A stretch of 64,000 bases of DNA from Streptomyces exfoliatus (GCF_000725545.1 NZ_KL647056.1:124001-188000); one strand, 5' to 3'; positions 34,469 to 44,069 are shown, numbered from the stretch's first letter. A program made the numbers and translations. The notes: a model not told the origin generated them from the letters alone.

Positions 34469-35728
34469 GTGACGGACAACACGTACAAGTCTGAGGCCGC
34501 CGAACGGATTCCCGCCCCGCCGGAACCGCCCGCCGAGCCGCCCGCACTGTGGAACCGTAACTTCCGGCTCTTCTTCGTCGCCCGCGCGGTCGCCGTCTTC
34601 GGCGAGGGCATGGTCCCGGTCGCCTTCGCCGCCGGACTCCTCGGCGCCGGGCATCCCGGCTCCACCGTCGGCTACGCCCTCGGCGGCTGGACGGCCGCCT
34701 TCGCGCTCTTCGTCCTCTTCGGCGGCGTCCTCGCCGACCGGTTCACCGCCCGCCGCATGATGATCCTCGCCGACCTGCTGCGGCTGCCGGGAGCCGCCGT
34801 CCTCGCCGTCTCCTTCACCCTCGGCAGCCCGCCCCTGTGGGCCGTCTACACCCTCTCCCTCCTCAGCGGCATGGGCGCCGCCCTCTTCCAGCCCGGCGTC
34901 GCCTCCACGATCCCCCGCATCGCCTCCGACGTGCAGCGCGCCAACGCCGTCCTGCGGGTCGCCGAGGCCCTGATGACCATGGCGGGCCCGGCCGCCGCCG
35001 GCCTCCTCGTCGCCCTGTGGGACGCGGGCGCCGCGTTCGCCGTCAACGGCGCCACCTTCGCCGTCAGCGCCCTCTGCCTCGCCCTCATGCGGATCGCCCC
35101 GATCCCCTCCGACTCCTTGCGGAGCGACTCCCTCGGCGCCGAACTCGTGGGCGGCTGGCACGAGTTCAAGGCCCGGAGCTGGCTCTGGGGAGTCATCGCC
35201 ATCTGGACGGTGTACGGACTGACCGTCGCGGGCCCCATGGTGCCGCTCACCGCGAGCCTCGTCACCGAGGACCACGGCTCCGCCGCGTACGGCGTCCTCA
35301 TGGCCGTCAACGGCGTCGGCAGCGCCGTCGGCGGCCTGCTCGCGCTCCGGCTGCGCCCGCGGGCCCCGCTCGCGGCGGGCGCGGTGGCGCTCCTCGGGCT
35401 CCCCGTGAACCTCGCCCTGCTCGGCCTCGCCGCGCCCGTGCCCCTGCTCGCCGCCGGCCAGTTCATCGGCGGGACGGCCTTCGCCTTCTGGCTGGTGATG
35501 TGGTCGACGGCCGTCCAGACGCACGTACCGCAGGAGGCCCTGAACCGGATGCACGCGTACGACGTGGCCGGCTCGCTCCTGATGATGGGCGTCGGCCGCA
35601 CCCTGTCGGGGCCGGTGGCGGCGGCGGTCGGCACGGAACAGGTGCTGCTCGCGGGGGCGGGCATCGCGGTACTCGTGGTGGGCGCGCTGCTCGCGGTACG
35701 CCCGATCAGGACGTTGCCGAGGCTGTAG
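34469..35728 (+). CDS. MFS transporter (EntS/multidrug-like)
   Basis: A 419-residue protein with a GTG start and an acidic Pro-rich N-terminal tail, then twelve hydrophobic segments beginning NFRLFFVARAVAVFGEGMVPVAF. Motif A-like GGVLADRFTARRMMILADLLR places it in the MFS_3 exporter group. It is divergent from the GlxA-type regulator and probably under its control. Export of a small molecule is inferred. Confidence 0.87.
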   Translation: MTDNTYKSEAAERIPAPPEPPAEPPALWNRNFRLFFVARAVAVFGEGMVPVAFAAGLLGAGHPGSTVGYALGGWTAAFALFVLFGGVLADRFTARRMMILADLLRLPGAAVLAVSFTLGSPPLWAVYTLSLLSGMGAALFQPGVASTIPRIASDVQRANAVLRVAEALMTMAGPAAAGLLVALWDAGAAFAVNGATFAVSALCLALMRIAPIPSDSLRSDSLGAELVGGWHEFKARSWLWGVIAIWTVYGLTVAGPMVPLTASLVTEDHGSAAYGVLMAVNGVGSAVGGLLALRLRPRAPLAAGAVALLGLPVNLALLGLAAPVPLLAAGQFIGGTAFAFWLVMWSTAVQTHVPQEALNRMHAYDVAGSLLMMGVGRTLSGPVAAAVGTEQVLLAGAGIAVLVVGALLAVRPIRTLPRL

Positions 35729-35822
35729 CGGCCGCGGGCCTGACAGCCGGTGGCCCGATCCTTTGCAAACCTGTCATCCGGGCCAGTCGTCGGGCCGGGC
35801 GGGAGGCGGGAGGCTCGGTGGC

Positions 35823-37151
35823 ATGGCCCAGACAACCGAGAAGCCCGTCGAACCGTCCGACGGCCAGGCGCCCCCACACCTCCTCCGCACGCCCCGCACC
35901 CCGCGTATCCACCGCGCCTGGTTCGTCGCGGCGGTCACCTTCGTCACGATCATCGGCGCCGCGGCCTTCGCGTCCCTGCCGGGCCTGCTGATCGAGCCGC
36001 TGCACGAGGAGTTCGACTGGTCGCGGGGCACCATCGGCTTCGCCGTCTCGGTGAACCTGGCCCTCTACGGCCTGACCGCCCCCTTCGCCGCCGCCCTCAT
36101 GGACCGGTTCGGCATCCGCCGGATCGTCGCGGCGGCCCTGACGGTGATCGCCCTCGGCTCGGTCCTCACCGTGTGGATGACGGCCCCCTGGCAGCTGGTC
36201 CTCTTCTGGGGCGTCCTCGTCGGCCTGGGCAGCGGCTCCATGGCGCTCGCCTTCGCCGCGACCGTCACCAACCGCTGGTTCGTGGCCCGCAGGGGCCTGG
36301 TGACCGGCATCCTCACCGCGGCCGGCGCGTCGGGCCAGCTGGTCTTCCTCCCCCTCCTCTCCTGGCTGGTCGAACACCACGGCTGGCGCCCGGCGGCCGT
36401 CACCGTCTCGCTCGCCGCCCTCGCGGTCGTGCCCTTCGTGTGGCTGCTGCTCCGGGACCACCCGGCGGACGTCGGCCTCGCCCCGTACGGCGGTGAGTAC
36501 GCCGACAAGCCCGCCCCGGTGACGGGCGCGGCCCGCCGCGCGGTCACCGTCCTGTTCAAGGCGGCCCGCACCGGCCCGTTCTGGCTCCTCGCGGGCACGT
36601 TCGCGATCTGCGGTGCGTCGACGAACGGCCTGGTCAAGACGCACTTCGTGCCGGCCGCCCACGACCACGGGATGCCGGTGACGGCGGCGGCCGGGCTCCT
36701 CGCGGTGATCGGCGTCTTCGACGTCGTCGGCACGATCGCCTCCGGCTGGTTCACGGACCGCTTCGAGGCGCGTCGGCTGCTCGCGGTCTACTACGCGCTC
36801 CGCGGGATCTCCCTCCTCTTCCTGCCGATGCTGCTGGCCCCCTCGGTCCACCCCCCGATGCTGTTCTTCATCGTCTTCTACGGCCTGGACTGGGTGGCCA
36901 CCGTCCCGCCCACGATCGCCCTGTGCCGCGAGCACTACGGCGAGGACTCGGCGATCGTCTTCGGCTGGGTCCTCGCCTCCCACCAGGTGGGCGCGGCGGT
37001 GGTCGCCTTCGCGGGCGGCGCGGCCCGGGACGTCTTCGGCTCGTACGACGTCGTCTGGTACGCCTCGGGCGCCCTGTGCGCGGCGGCGGCCCTGATGTCC
37101 CTGGTGATCAGACGCCCCCGGACGCAGGGGCTCTCCCTGACCGGAAGCTAG
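35823..37151 (+). CDS. MFS transporter (OFA/monocarboxylate-like)
   Basis: A 442-residue protein starting MAQTTEKPVEPSDG. Twelve hydrophobic segments include FVAAVTFVTIIGAAAFASLPG, and the motif GWSRG-type 'EEFDWSRGTIGFAVSVNLALYG' is typical of oxalate/formate-antiporter-like and monocarboxylate transporters that import organic acids. It lies beside the catabolic genes and could import the acid activated by the CoA ligases. No CTGACG site was found directly upstream. Confidence 0.87.
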   Translation: MAQTTEKPVEPSDGQAPPHLLRTPRTPRIHRAWFVAAVTFVTIIGAAAFASLPGLLIEPLHEEFDWSRGTIGFAVSVNLALYGLTAPFAAALMDRFGIRRIVAAALTVIALGSVLTVWMTAPWQLVLFWGVLVGLGSGSMALAFAATVTNRWFVARRGLVTGILTAAGASGQLVFLPLLSWLVEHHGWRPAAVTVSLAALAVVPFVWLLLRDHPADVGLAPYGGEYADKPAPVTGAARRAVTVLFKAARTGPFWLLAGTFAICGASTNGLVKTHFVPAAHDHGMPVTAAAGLLAVIGVFDVVGTIASGWFTDRFEARRLLAVYYALRGISLLFLPMLLAPSVHPPMLFFIVFYGLDWVATVPPTIALCREHYGEDSAIVFGWVLASHQVGAAVVAFAGGAARDVFGSYDVVWYASGALCAAAALMSLVIRRPRTQGLSLTGS

Positions 37152-37756
37152 GAGCTGAACCGCCCGAACCGTCCCCGGTGGAAGAGCAGCGGATCGCTGT
37201 CCTCCGTCGCGCCGAGGGATTCGACCCGCCCCACCACGATCAGGTGGTCACCGCCCGTGTGCACGGTCGTGATCGTGCAGTCGATCCAGGCGGGCGCCCC
37301 CGGCAGGCGGGGGGAGCCGGTCTCCGGGGTCGGGGTCCAGTCCACGCCCGCGAACTTGTCCGCGCCGCTCACCGCGAACGACCGGCACAGTTCGCCCTGG
37401 TCGGCGCCGAGGACGTTGACGCAGAAGGTGCCGGCCGCCGCGATCCGCGGCCACGTCGTCGACGTGCGGGCGACCATGAAGGCCACCAGGGGCGGGTCGA
37501 GGGAGAGCGAGGCGAAGGACTGGCAGGCGAAGCCCGTCGGGCCGGTCGCGTCGAGGGCGGTCACGATCGTGACGCCGCTCGCGAAGTGGCCGAGGACGCG
37601 CCGGAACGCGGCCGGGTCGACGGGTGGTCGCTCGTCCTCCCGTACCGCGCGCAGTACCGGCCGGGGCAGTGGTTCCACGGCCGTCGGCGAACCGGCCGCT
37701 CTCAGGTGTCGGACGGCGGTGGCCGCCATCCCCGCGTGTCCCATCACGTCATCCAT
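37148..37756 (-). CDS. Flavin reductase family protein
   Basis: A 202-residue protein whose domain from residue ~55 (FRRVLGHFASGVTIVTALD, GFACQSFASLSLDPPLVAFM, FCVNVLGADQGELCRSFA, LIVVGRVESLG) is the FMN-binding reductase component of two-component monooxygenases. An N-terminal Ala/Arg-rich leader precedes it; later Met codons at 37744 and 37729 are possible starts. Operator C lies 6 bp upstream of the first ATG. No oxygenase partner is in the window. The 3' end overlaps the convergent MFS gene by 4 bp. Confidence 0.85.
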   Translation of the reverse strand: MDDVMGHAGMAATAVRHLRAAGSPTAVEPLPRPVLRAVREDERPPVDPAAFRRVLGHFASGVTIVTALDATGPTGFACQSFASLSLDPPLVAFMVARTSTTWPRIAAAGTFCVNVLGADQGELCRSFAVSGADKFAGVDWTPTPETGSPRLPGAPAWIDCTITTVHTGGDHLIVVGRVESLGATEDSDPLLFHRGRFGRFSS

Positions 37757-37761
37757 TGAAC

Positions 37762-37776
37762 CTGACGGGTCGTCAG
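37762..37776. promoter_or_regulatory. Operator C: CTGACG-GGT-CGTCAG
   Basis: An exact consensus site in the 53-bp gap between enoyl-CoA hydratase stop and flavin reductase start. Confidence 0.65.
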
Positions 37777-37809
37777 ATAGGAAGCCCTGGGGGCGGTCGA
37801 CGGCCGAGG

Positions 37810-38598
37810 TCAGCGCCCCTCGTACCGCGCCTCCCGCCGTTCCACGAAGCTCGCCACCCCCTCCTGCGCGTCCCGCGTCGTCATGTTGAGCTCCTGCGCC
37901 ACCGCCTCCGCCGCGAAGGCGGTCGCCCGGTCCGTGTCCAGGGACGCGTTCACCAGCTGCTTCGTGAGGGCGAGGGCCCGCGTCGGGCCCTGGGCCAGGC
38001 GCTCGGCCCACTCGCGGGCCGTCTTCTCCAGGTCCTCCGCCGGAACGACCCGGTTCACCAGGCCCAGTTCCCGCGCCTCCGCCGCCGACACCCCGTCCCC
38101 GAAGAACATCAGCTCCTTCGCCCGCTGCGGCCCGATCAGCCGGGGGAGGAGATACGCCCCGCCCCCGTCCGGGACGAGCCCCCGCCGTACGAACACCTCG
38201 ACGAACCGCGCCGAGTCCGCCGCGAGCACCAGGTCGCAGGCGAAGGCGAGATGGGCCCCGATCCCCGCCGCCGTCCCGTTCACCGCCGCGATCACCGGCT
38301 TCTCGCAGTCCATGACCGCTCCGACGAACCGCTGCGCGCCCAGCCGGATCATCCGGGCCACGTCCCCCGCCACCCGGTCCCCACCTGCCGCGGGCGCACC
38401 CCGCAGGTCCGCGCCCGCGCAGAAGCCCCGGCCGGTGGCCGTGACGACGACCGCGCGGACCCCGGGATCGGCGGAGGCCTCGGCGAGGAGGGCGATGATC
38501 CGTTCCCGCTGGTCCCAGGTGACCGCGTTCATCGCCTCGGGACGGTTGAGCGTGATCCAGGAGACGCCGTTCCCCACGGCGTGCAGGACCTCGTCCAC
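37810..38598 (-). CDS. Enoyl-CoA hydratase/isomerase
   Basis: A 262-residue crotonase-fold enzyme with WITLNRPEAMNAVTWDQR, the oxyanion-hole segments GRGFCAGADLRG and NGTAAGIGAHLAFACDLVLAA, and FVRRGLVPDGGGAYLLPRLIG, which positions one catalytic acid (many members have Glu here; this one reads PDGG). The C-terminal helices are intact. A GTG start lies 15 bp after the CoA ligase stop, so the two are probably co-transcribed. It hydrates or isomerises an enoyl-CoA in the regulon pathway. Confidence 0.9.
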   Translation of the reverse strand: MDEVLHAVGNGVSWITLNRPEAMNAVTWDQRERIIALLAEASADPGVRAVVVTATGRGFCAGADLRGAPAAGGDRVAGDVARMIRLGAQRFVGAVMDCEKPVIAAVNGTAAGIGAHLAFACDLVLAADSARFVEVFVRRGLVPDGGGAYLLPRLIGPQRAKELMFFGDGVSAAEARELGLVNRVVPAEDLEKTAREWAERLAQGPTRALALTKQLVNASLDTDRATAFAAEAVAQELNMTTRDAQEGVASFVERREARYEGR

Positions 38599-38613
38599 AG
38601 GGGCTCCTCTCGA

Positions 38614-40836
38614 CTATCGGCAGACCGCCAGCGCGTCCAGGGCCACCGCGCCCTGCCCGCGCGGCAGCACCATCAGCGGGTTGATGTCCAGTTCGGCGAG
38701 TTCGCCGTCGAGTTCGAGGGCCATCCGCTGCACCCGCAGGACCACTTCGACGAGCGCGTCGACGTCGGCCGGCGGGGCACCCCGTACGCCGTCGAAGAGG
38801 GCACGCCCCCGCAGATCGGCGAGCATCGAGCGGGCCTCCTGCTCCCCGAAGGGCGGGACGCGCACGGCCGTGTCGCCGAGGACCTCCACCAGGACCCCGC
38901 CCAGACCGACCGTGACCGTAGGCCCGAACAGCTCGTCGCGGGTCACGCCCACCACCATCTCGACCCCGCGCCCGACCATCTGGCAGACGAGGATGCCGTC
39001 GAGGTCGATGGACTCGAAGCGGGCGATGTCGGTGAGCTCGCGGTACGCGTCCCGTACCTGGCTGGCGGAGGTCAGTCCGACCTTCACGAGGCCCAGTTCC
39101 GTCTTGTGGGCGAGCTGTGCGCCCGAGGCCTTCATCACCACCGGGTAGCCGACGAGCCCGGCGGCGCGGACGGCCGCCGCCGCGCTGGTGACGAGCTGCT
39201 CGCGCGGCACCCGTATCCCGTACGCCCGCAGGAGCTGCTTCGCCGCGTGCTCGCTGAGCCGCCGGCCGGGCCGCATGAGGGCCTGGGCCTTGCGGAAGGA
39301 GGGGGAGGGGGTGCGGGGCGCCTCGTCGAAGGGGGAGCGGTAGCCGCTGGTGAAGCGGTGGTGGTCGAGATAGGCCTTCACGGCCCCGATGCAGTTGGAG
39401 AACGTACGGAAGGTGGCGAGGCGCGAGGAGCCGAGCAGCGTCGTCCGGTAGGCCTCCTCCGTTCCGACGGGGGACCCCCAGACCACGCACACCAGCTTGT
39501 CCGTCGCCTCCGCCGCGTCGGCCAGGTCCTGGGCGAGCCGGTCGCTCATGGGCGGGAAGGGGCCGGTGATCGGACAGATCAGCACCCCGACGGAGGGGTC
39601 GGCGAGGATCGCGTCGATGATCTTCCGGCCGCGCCAGTCGCCCACGGGGTGTCCGCCGTTGTCGACGGGGTTGGCGACGCTCAGGTACTCCGGTATCCAC
39701 TGGTGGAGTTCGTCCTGCTTGGCCTGGGGGAGGGTGGGGAGTTCGAGTCCCGCCGCCGTGGCCAGGTCCGCGAAGTGGGCGCCCGTACCGCCGGAGATCG
39801 AGTAGACGACGACGCCGTCGGCGACCGGCCGGCGGGCGCGGGCGAGGAGGGTCGCGGTGTCCTGGAGCTGGTCGAGCCCGTCGACCCTGATCACCCCGTA
39901 CTGGCGCATGGCCGCGTCGACGACCTGGTCGGCGCCGGTGAGCTTGCCGGTGTGGGAGGCGGCGGTACGCGCTCCGGTCTCGGTGCGGCCGACCTTCACG
40001 GCGACGACGGGGACGCCCTGGCGGGCGGCCCGGTCGGCGGCGAGGAGGAAGGAGCGGCCGTCCTTGAGTCCTTCGACGTAACAGGCGATGGCGCCGACCT
40101 CGGGCCGTCCGGCGAAGTACGAGATGAAGTCGGAGGTCTCCAGGTCGGCCTCGTTGCCGGTGGGCGCCCAGTGGGACAGGCGGACGCCCAGCTCCTGGAG
40201 GGTGAAGACGGGCCGCCCCTGGTGGCCGGACTGGGTGATGAGCGCGACGGCGGGCCCTTCGAGGTCCTCGCGGAAGCGTTCGAAGGCGTTGAGGTTGGTG
40301 TTGGGGCCGAGGAGCCGGAGCCCGGACTGGCGTACGGCGGCGGCGAGACGTTCCTGCGCGGCGGCGCCGGCCTCGCCGGTCTCGGCGAAGCCGGAGGCGA
40401 AGGCGACCGCGAACCGGACTTTGGCGGCGGCCAACTCCTCGATGACCGGCAGCGGGTCGGCGACGAGGAGGACGGCGAGGTCGACGGGTTCGGTGAGGGC
40501 GCCGACGGACGGGACGCAGTCGATCCCGAACACGCTGGTACGGGTCGGGTGCACGGGCACGATCCGGGCCCCGACCCGCTCGGCCCAGGCGAGCAGCTGC
40601 CGGGTGATGCCGGTGTTGGGCCGCCCCTCGGTGTCGGAGGCGCCGACGACGGCGACGGACTCGGGCCGGAAGAACCGGTCGAGGTCGGGTACGGGCGCGT
40701 ACAGCGGGCGCCCGCTGACGTCCTGGTCGCCGGGGGCGGCGGTGACGCCGTGCACGACGACCGGGGGTGCCTCGCCGCAGGCGACCACGCGGGCGCGGAG
40801 ACCGGTGGTGAACGTGCCGTGAGTCGATCCAAGCAT
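38614..40836 (-). CDS. NDP-forming acyl-CoA synthetase (acetate--CoA ligase family)
   Basis: A 740-residue fusion. A CoA-binding Rossmann domain (RFFRPESVAVVGASDTEGRPN, ~35-125) is followed by succinyl-CoA-ligase-like domains with the phospho-His motif AASHTGKLTGAD. A C-terminal ATP-grasp domain (~510-740) has SEHAAKQLLRAYGIRVP and GYPVVMKASGAQLAHKTELGLV. It makes acyl-CoA from an acid with ADP and phosphate as products. The ATG MLGSTHGTF was preferred to one 8 codons earlier. Two operator sites lie upstream. Confidence 0.9.
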   Translation of the reverse strand: MLGSTHGTFTTGLRARVVACGEAPPVVVHGVTAAPGDQDVSGRPLYAPVPDLDRFFRPESVAVVGASDTEGRPNTGITRQLLAWAERVGARIVPVHPTRTSVFGIDCVPSVGALTEPVDLAVLLVADPLPVIEELAAAKVRFAVAFASGFAETGEAGAAAQERLAAAVRQSGLRLLGPNTNLNAFERFREDLEGPAVALITQSGHQGRPVFTLQELGVRLSHWAPTGNEADLETSDFISYFAGRPEVGAIACYVEGLKDGRSFLLAADRAARQGVPVVAVKVGRTETGARTAASHTGKLTGADQVVDAAMRQYGVIRVDGLDQLQDTATLLARARRPVADGVVVYSISGGTGAHFADLATAAGLELPTLPQAKQDELHQWIPEYLSVANPVDNGGHPVGDWRGRKIIDAILADPSVGVLICPITGPFPPMSDRLAQDLADAAEATDKLVCVVWGSPVGTEEAYRTTLLGSSRLATFRTFSNCIGAVKAYLDHHRFTSGYRSPFDEAPRTPSPSFRKAQALMRPGRRLSEHAAKQLLRAYGIRVPREQLVTSAAAAVRAAGLVGYPVVMKASGAQLAHKTELGLVKVGLTSASQVRDAYRELTDIARFESIDLDGILVCQMVGRGVEMVVGVTRDELFGPTVTVGLGGVLVEVLGDTAVRVPPFGEQEARSMLADLRGRALFDGVRGAPPADVDALVEVVLRVQRMALELDGELAELDINPLMVLPRGQGAVALDALAVCR

Positions 40837-40870
40837 GTGTTCCGCCCGCCCTTCACCCATCCGTATACAG

Positions 40871-40885
40871 CTGACGCCCAGTCAG
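40871..40885. promoter_or_regulatory. Operator D1: CTGACG-CCC-AGTCAG
   Basis: One mismatch to the shared palindrome, 34 bp upstream of the CoA ligase ATG. Confidence 0.6.
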
Positions 40886-40894
40886 ATTACAGAA

Positions 40895-40909
40895 CTGACG
40901 GCCAGTCAG
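40895..40909. promoter_or_regulatory. Operator D2: CTGACG-GCC-AGTCAG
   Basis: Second copy, 24 bp from D1 centre to centre, with the same mismatch; tandem sites suggest cooperative binding. Confidence 0.6.
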
Positions 40910-41060
40910 GAATGGGTGCGCGGCGGTCCGTGCCAGAACGGATCCTTCGGGCAGCGGCGGAACGATCCCCGACCTCGTACAACCATTCGAGGGGGAGGCG
41001 TGTCTCACCTCTCGGACGACATGCCCCAAACGTCCGACGACCACCACCCAGGGAGATCAC

Positions 41061-42773
41061 GTGACCCGCTCCACCCGCACCCGGGGGCGCCGCCGCGCCC
41101 TCGGCACCGCCCTGGCCGTCCTCGCCTCCTCCGCCGCCCTCGCGGCGGTCACGGGGACCCCTGCCCAGGCCGCCGGGGACGCGCCGAAGCCCCGGGTGGT
41201 CTTCACCGAGTACACGTACGTCGACGGCGTCCGTACCCCAGGCACCATCGTCACGGTCAACACCGACGGCACCGACCGGCGTGTGCTCGTGCCCACCGGC
41301 GGGGGTCTGACGACCACGGCCGCGATCTCCGGCGTCGCCTTCTCGCCCGACGGTCTGCGCATGGCCTTCCTCACCAGCGCCAGCGCCCTCTGGGTCGCGG
41401 ACGCCGACGGCAGGAACGCCCGCGTGGTCCGCAAAACCCTCATAGAACCCGATGTCCGGCCCGACAGCCTCGACTGGACCGCCGACGGCCGGCAGGTCGT
41501 CGTGAGCTACGTGCCCAGGCCCGGGAGCGACGACAGCATCCACGACCATCTCTCCGTCTATCGCGTCGACATCGCCAGCGGCGACGTCCACAGCGCCCTC
41601 CCCGACAGCGGGGTCAGTCAGGCGGACGTGGCCTGGGACGGGAAGATCACCTTCGTGAAGGGCTTTAGGAGCGACTCCAAGGTCTACCTCTGGGACCCGC
41701 GCGTCGGCGGCGAGCCGAAGCTCATCGCCCCGGGCGTGAACCCGAGGTTCTCGCCGGACGGCGAGCGGATCTCCTTCGCGGGCGGCGCCGAGGGGTGGGA
41801 ACCGCGCGCCCACGTCCTCGACACCGGCAGTGAGTACGAGCTGACCCCGGGCGAGGGCGGGTGGTTCGGCGCCGAGTGGTCCCCGGACGGCAGTCAGATC
41901 GCCTACACCGCCGGCGGGGCAGTCGTCAGGAGCGCGAGCACGCCCGACGGCGCCCGCACGGTCCTCTCGGCGCCCGGCACCTACGTCGACGACATCTCCT
42001 GGATCGCCCCGCGCGGCTGGAGCCCCCGGGGCACCTTCCGCCACGACTTCACCGGCGACGGCCGCCCCGACGTCCTCGCCCAGGACGCCGCCGGTGCCCT
42101 CTGGCGCTACGACGGGAACGGCGCGGGCGGCCTGAAGGCCCGGGTCAAGATCGGGTGGGGCTGGACCGGGTACCGCTTCACGGTGGCCGGCGACCTCAGT
42201 GCTGACGGCATCCCCGACGTCGTCGCCCAGGACACCGCGGGCAATCTCTGGCGGGTCGACGGGAACGGGGCCGGCGGCCTCCGGCCGAAGGTGAAGATCG
42301 GCTGGGGCTGGCAGGGGCTGAAGCTCTCCGGCGTCGGCGACCTCGACACCGGCGCCCTCCCGGCCGACGGCTTCTCGGACCTCCTCGCCATCGACGGCAA
42401 GGGCGACCTGTGGCTGTACGGCGGGGACGGTCGCGGTGGCCTCAAGCCGCGCGTCAACCACGGCATCTCCTACGGGGGCTACCGGGTGACCGGCGTGGGC
42501 GCCCTCTCCGGGACCGGCGACCAGTCCTACCTCGGGCAGAAGTACGACGGTGAGCTGCGCCGCTACGACAACGTCGAGGGAGTCACGAAGATCGGCTGGG
42601 GCTGGAAGGACCTGACCCTGACCGGCGTCGGCGACCTGACCGGCGACGGGGTTCCCGACGTGCTCGCCCGCGACACCTCCGGTGTCCTGTGGCGGTACGA
42701 CGGTGACGGCGCGGGCGGCCTGAAGACGCGCGTGAAGATCGGCTGGGGCTGGAACGGCCTCTCCACGTTCTGA
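41061..42773 (+). CDS. Exported TolB-like/FG-GAP double propeller protein
   Basis: A 570-residue protein with a GTG start (GGGAG upstream) and signal peptide ALGTALAVLASSAALAAV...AQAA. Residues ~45-315 contain TolB/PD40-type blades (FSPDGLRMAFLTS, FSPDGERISFAGG, WSPDGSQIAYTAG). Residues ~320-570 have about five FG-GAP units of pattern GRPDVLAQDAAGALWRYDGNG ... VKIGWGW. It shares the C-terminal design with the 47-63 kb array but has a clear PD40 N-terminus. A secreted or wall-associated binding role is inferred. Confidence 0.85.
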   Translation: MTRSTRTRGRRRALGTALAVLASSAALAAVTGTPAQAAGDAPKPRVVFTEYTYVDGVRTPGTIVTVNTDGTDRRVLVPTGGGLTTTAAISGVAFSPDGLRMAFLTSASALWVADADGRNARVVRKTLIEPDVRPDSLDWTADGRQVVVSYVPRPGSDDSIHDHLSVYRVDIASGDVHSALPDSGVSQADVAWDGKITFVKGFRSDSKVYLWDPRVGGEPKLIAPGVNPRFSPDGERISFAGGAEGWEPRAHVLDTGSEYELTPGEGGWFGAEWSPDGSQIAYTAGGAVVRSASTPDGARTVLSAPGTYVDDISWIAPRGWSPRGTFRHDFTGDGRPDVLAQDAAGALWRYDGNGAGGLKARVKIGWGWTGYRFTVAGDLSADGIPDVVAQDTAGNLWRVDGNGAGGLRPKVKIGWGWQGLKLSGVGDLDTGALPADGFSDLLAIDGKGDLWLYGGDGRGGLKPRVNHGISYGGYRVTGVGALSGTGDQSYLGQKYDGELRRYDNVEGVTKIGWGWKDLTLTGVGDLTGDGVPDVLARDTSGVLWRYDGDGAGGLKTRVKIGWGWNGLSTF

Positions 42774-42796
42774 TCCCGTTCCCCCCGGGATCAGCA

Positions 42797-42833
42797 GGCG
42801 CCCCGCTCCCATTCCCCTGGGGGGCGGGGCGCC
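42797..42833. terminator. Bidirectional terminator hairpin
   Basis: A 10-bp perfect stem (GGCGCCCCGC / GCGGGGCGCC) with further inner pairing lies between convergent genes. A second small hairpin (GATCCCG / CGGGATC, 42772-42792) overlaps the FG-GAP stop. Confidence 0.7.
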
Positions 42834-42837
42834 GTCG

Positions 42838-44040
42838 TCAGCCGCGGGACGCGATCGCGCTCGGCCTCGCCGCCGACTTCGCCGCCGTCCGTTCGGCCCT
42901 CGCGACCCGGCGCGCGATCTTCTCCGCGTCGATCGCCAGTTCCCGCAGCATCCCGCTGATCGGGTTCGTGAACCCCGTGAAGTACAGCCCGGGCGCCTCG
43001 CGCGGGCAGCGCGCGCCGTGCGCCACCGGGCGTCCGTGCTCGTCGAGCACGCCGTCCAGGTGCCCGAGCAGCGGTTCCAGGGCCCGCCGGTAACCGGTGG
43101 CGGCGATGACGGCCTCCGGGGCGATGCGGGTGCCGTCCGCGAGGAGCACCTCGTCGCCCTCGAAGCCCTCGACGGCGGCCACGATCTCGACCTTCCCGGC
43201 CCGCACCGCGTCGATCAGGCCCACGTCCTGCACCGGGACCGCGCCTTCGCGCTGGCGCGTGGCGATACCCGTGTCCGGGCGGGGCAGCCCGTACGCCGTC
43301 AGGTCCGGCGTGGCGAACCTGGCGAGGAGCGCGCCGAGGCGGTCCACCAGACGGGCCGGCAGCCGCCTGATCAGGATGCCGGAGCGCTGGGCGGGCCAGC
43401 CGGCCGTCGTGCGCTTCACGATGTGCGGGACCGTCCGCACCGCGAGCCGGACCCGCTTCGCGCCCCCTTCGGCGAGGTCGGCGGCGATCTCGGCGCCGGT
43501 GTTGCCGATGCCGACGACGAGGACGTCCTTCCCGGCGTACGGCTGCGGGTTGCGGTAGGACCGGGCGTGGTTCAGCTCGCCCCGGTAGGCGTCGCGGCCC
43601 GGCCAGTCGGGCAGGCGCGGGGTGTGGTTGTAGCCGGTGGCCACGACGACCGCGCTCGCGACGAGCCGCCGGCCGCCGGTCGCGTGCAGGACCCACTCCG
43701 TGCCCGTCCGCTCGACGCGGTGGACCTCGACGCCCGTCACGACGTCGAGTTCGTGTTCCTCGGCGTACTTCTCCAGGTACCGCACCACGTCGGCGCGGGC
43801 GACCCAGCGCCCGAAGGAGCGGGGTATCCGCAGTCCCGGGAGGGCGGAGAGGCGGCGGGTGGTGTGCAGCCGGAGCCGGTCGTAGTGGGTGCGCCAGGAG
43901 GCGCCGACGGCGTCGGACTTCTCCAGGACGACGGCCCGGACGCCGCGCCCGCGCAGGGCGGCGGCGACGGCGAGCCCGCCGGGGCCGCCGCCGATGACGT
44001 ACACGGGGTGGAGGGTGGGTTGCTGGGGGGTGGTGGCCAT
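42838..44040 (-). CDS. Flavin-dependent monooxygenase (FMO/BVMO-like)
   Basis: A 400-residue protein with FAD motif YVIGGGPGGLAVAAAL near residue 12, the ATGYNHTP switch segment, the second dinucleotide motif VLVVGIGNTGAEIAADL and a final ATGYRRAL. This is the CzcO/FMO class of NAD(P)H-dependent oxygenases. The start MATTPQQPTL was chosen; an in-frame GTG 24 codons upstream would put a 12-bp palindrome inside the gene. It stands alone and could be a detoxifying or pathway oxygenase. Confidence 0.85.
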   Translation of the reverse strand: MATTPQQPTLHPVYVIGGGPGGLAVAAALRGRGVRAVVLEKSDAVGASWRTHYDRLRLHTTRRLSALPGLRIPRSFGRWVARADVVRYLEKYAEEHELDVVTGVEVHRVERTGTEWVLHATGGRRLVASAVVVATGYNHTPRLPDWPGRDAYRGELNHARSYRNPQPYAGKDVLVVGIGNTGAEIAADLAEGGAKRVRLAVRTVPHIVKRTTAGWPAQRSGILIRRLPARLVDRLGALLARFATPDLTAYGLPRPDTGIATRQREGAVPVQDVGLIDAVRAGKVEIVAAVEGFEGDEVLLADGTRIAPEAVIAATGYRRALEPLLGHLDGVLDEHGRPVAHGARCPREAPGLYFTGFTNPISGMLRELAIDAEKIARRVARAERTAAKSAARPSAIASRG

Positions 44041-44057
44041 GAATGCTGAGCGTAATG

Positions 44058-44069
44058 ACGTGTACACGT
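44058..44069. promoter_or_regulatory. 12-bp palindrome ACGTGTACACGT
   Basis: A perfect palindrome 17 bp upstream of the monooxygenase ATG; it could be an operator. Its arms differ from the CTGACG regulon motif. Confidence 0.4.

Noticed and set aside
37756..39700. A long minus-strand frame extending the flavin reductase upstream
   Set aside because: The upstream part is a shadow of the hydratase and CoA ligase genes; the reductase fold and operator place the start at 37756.
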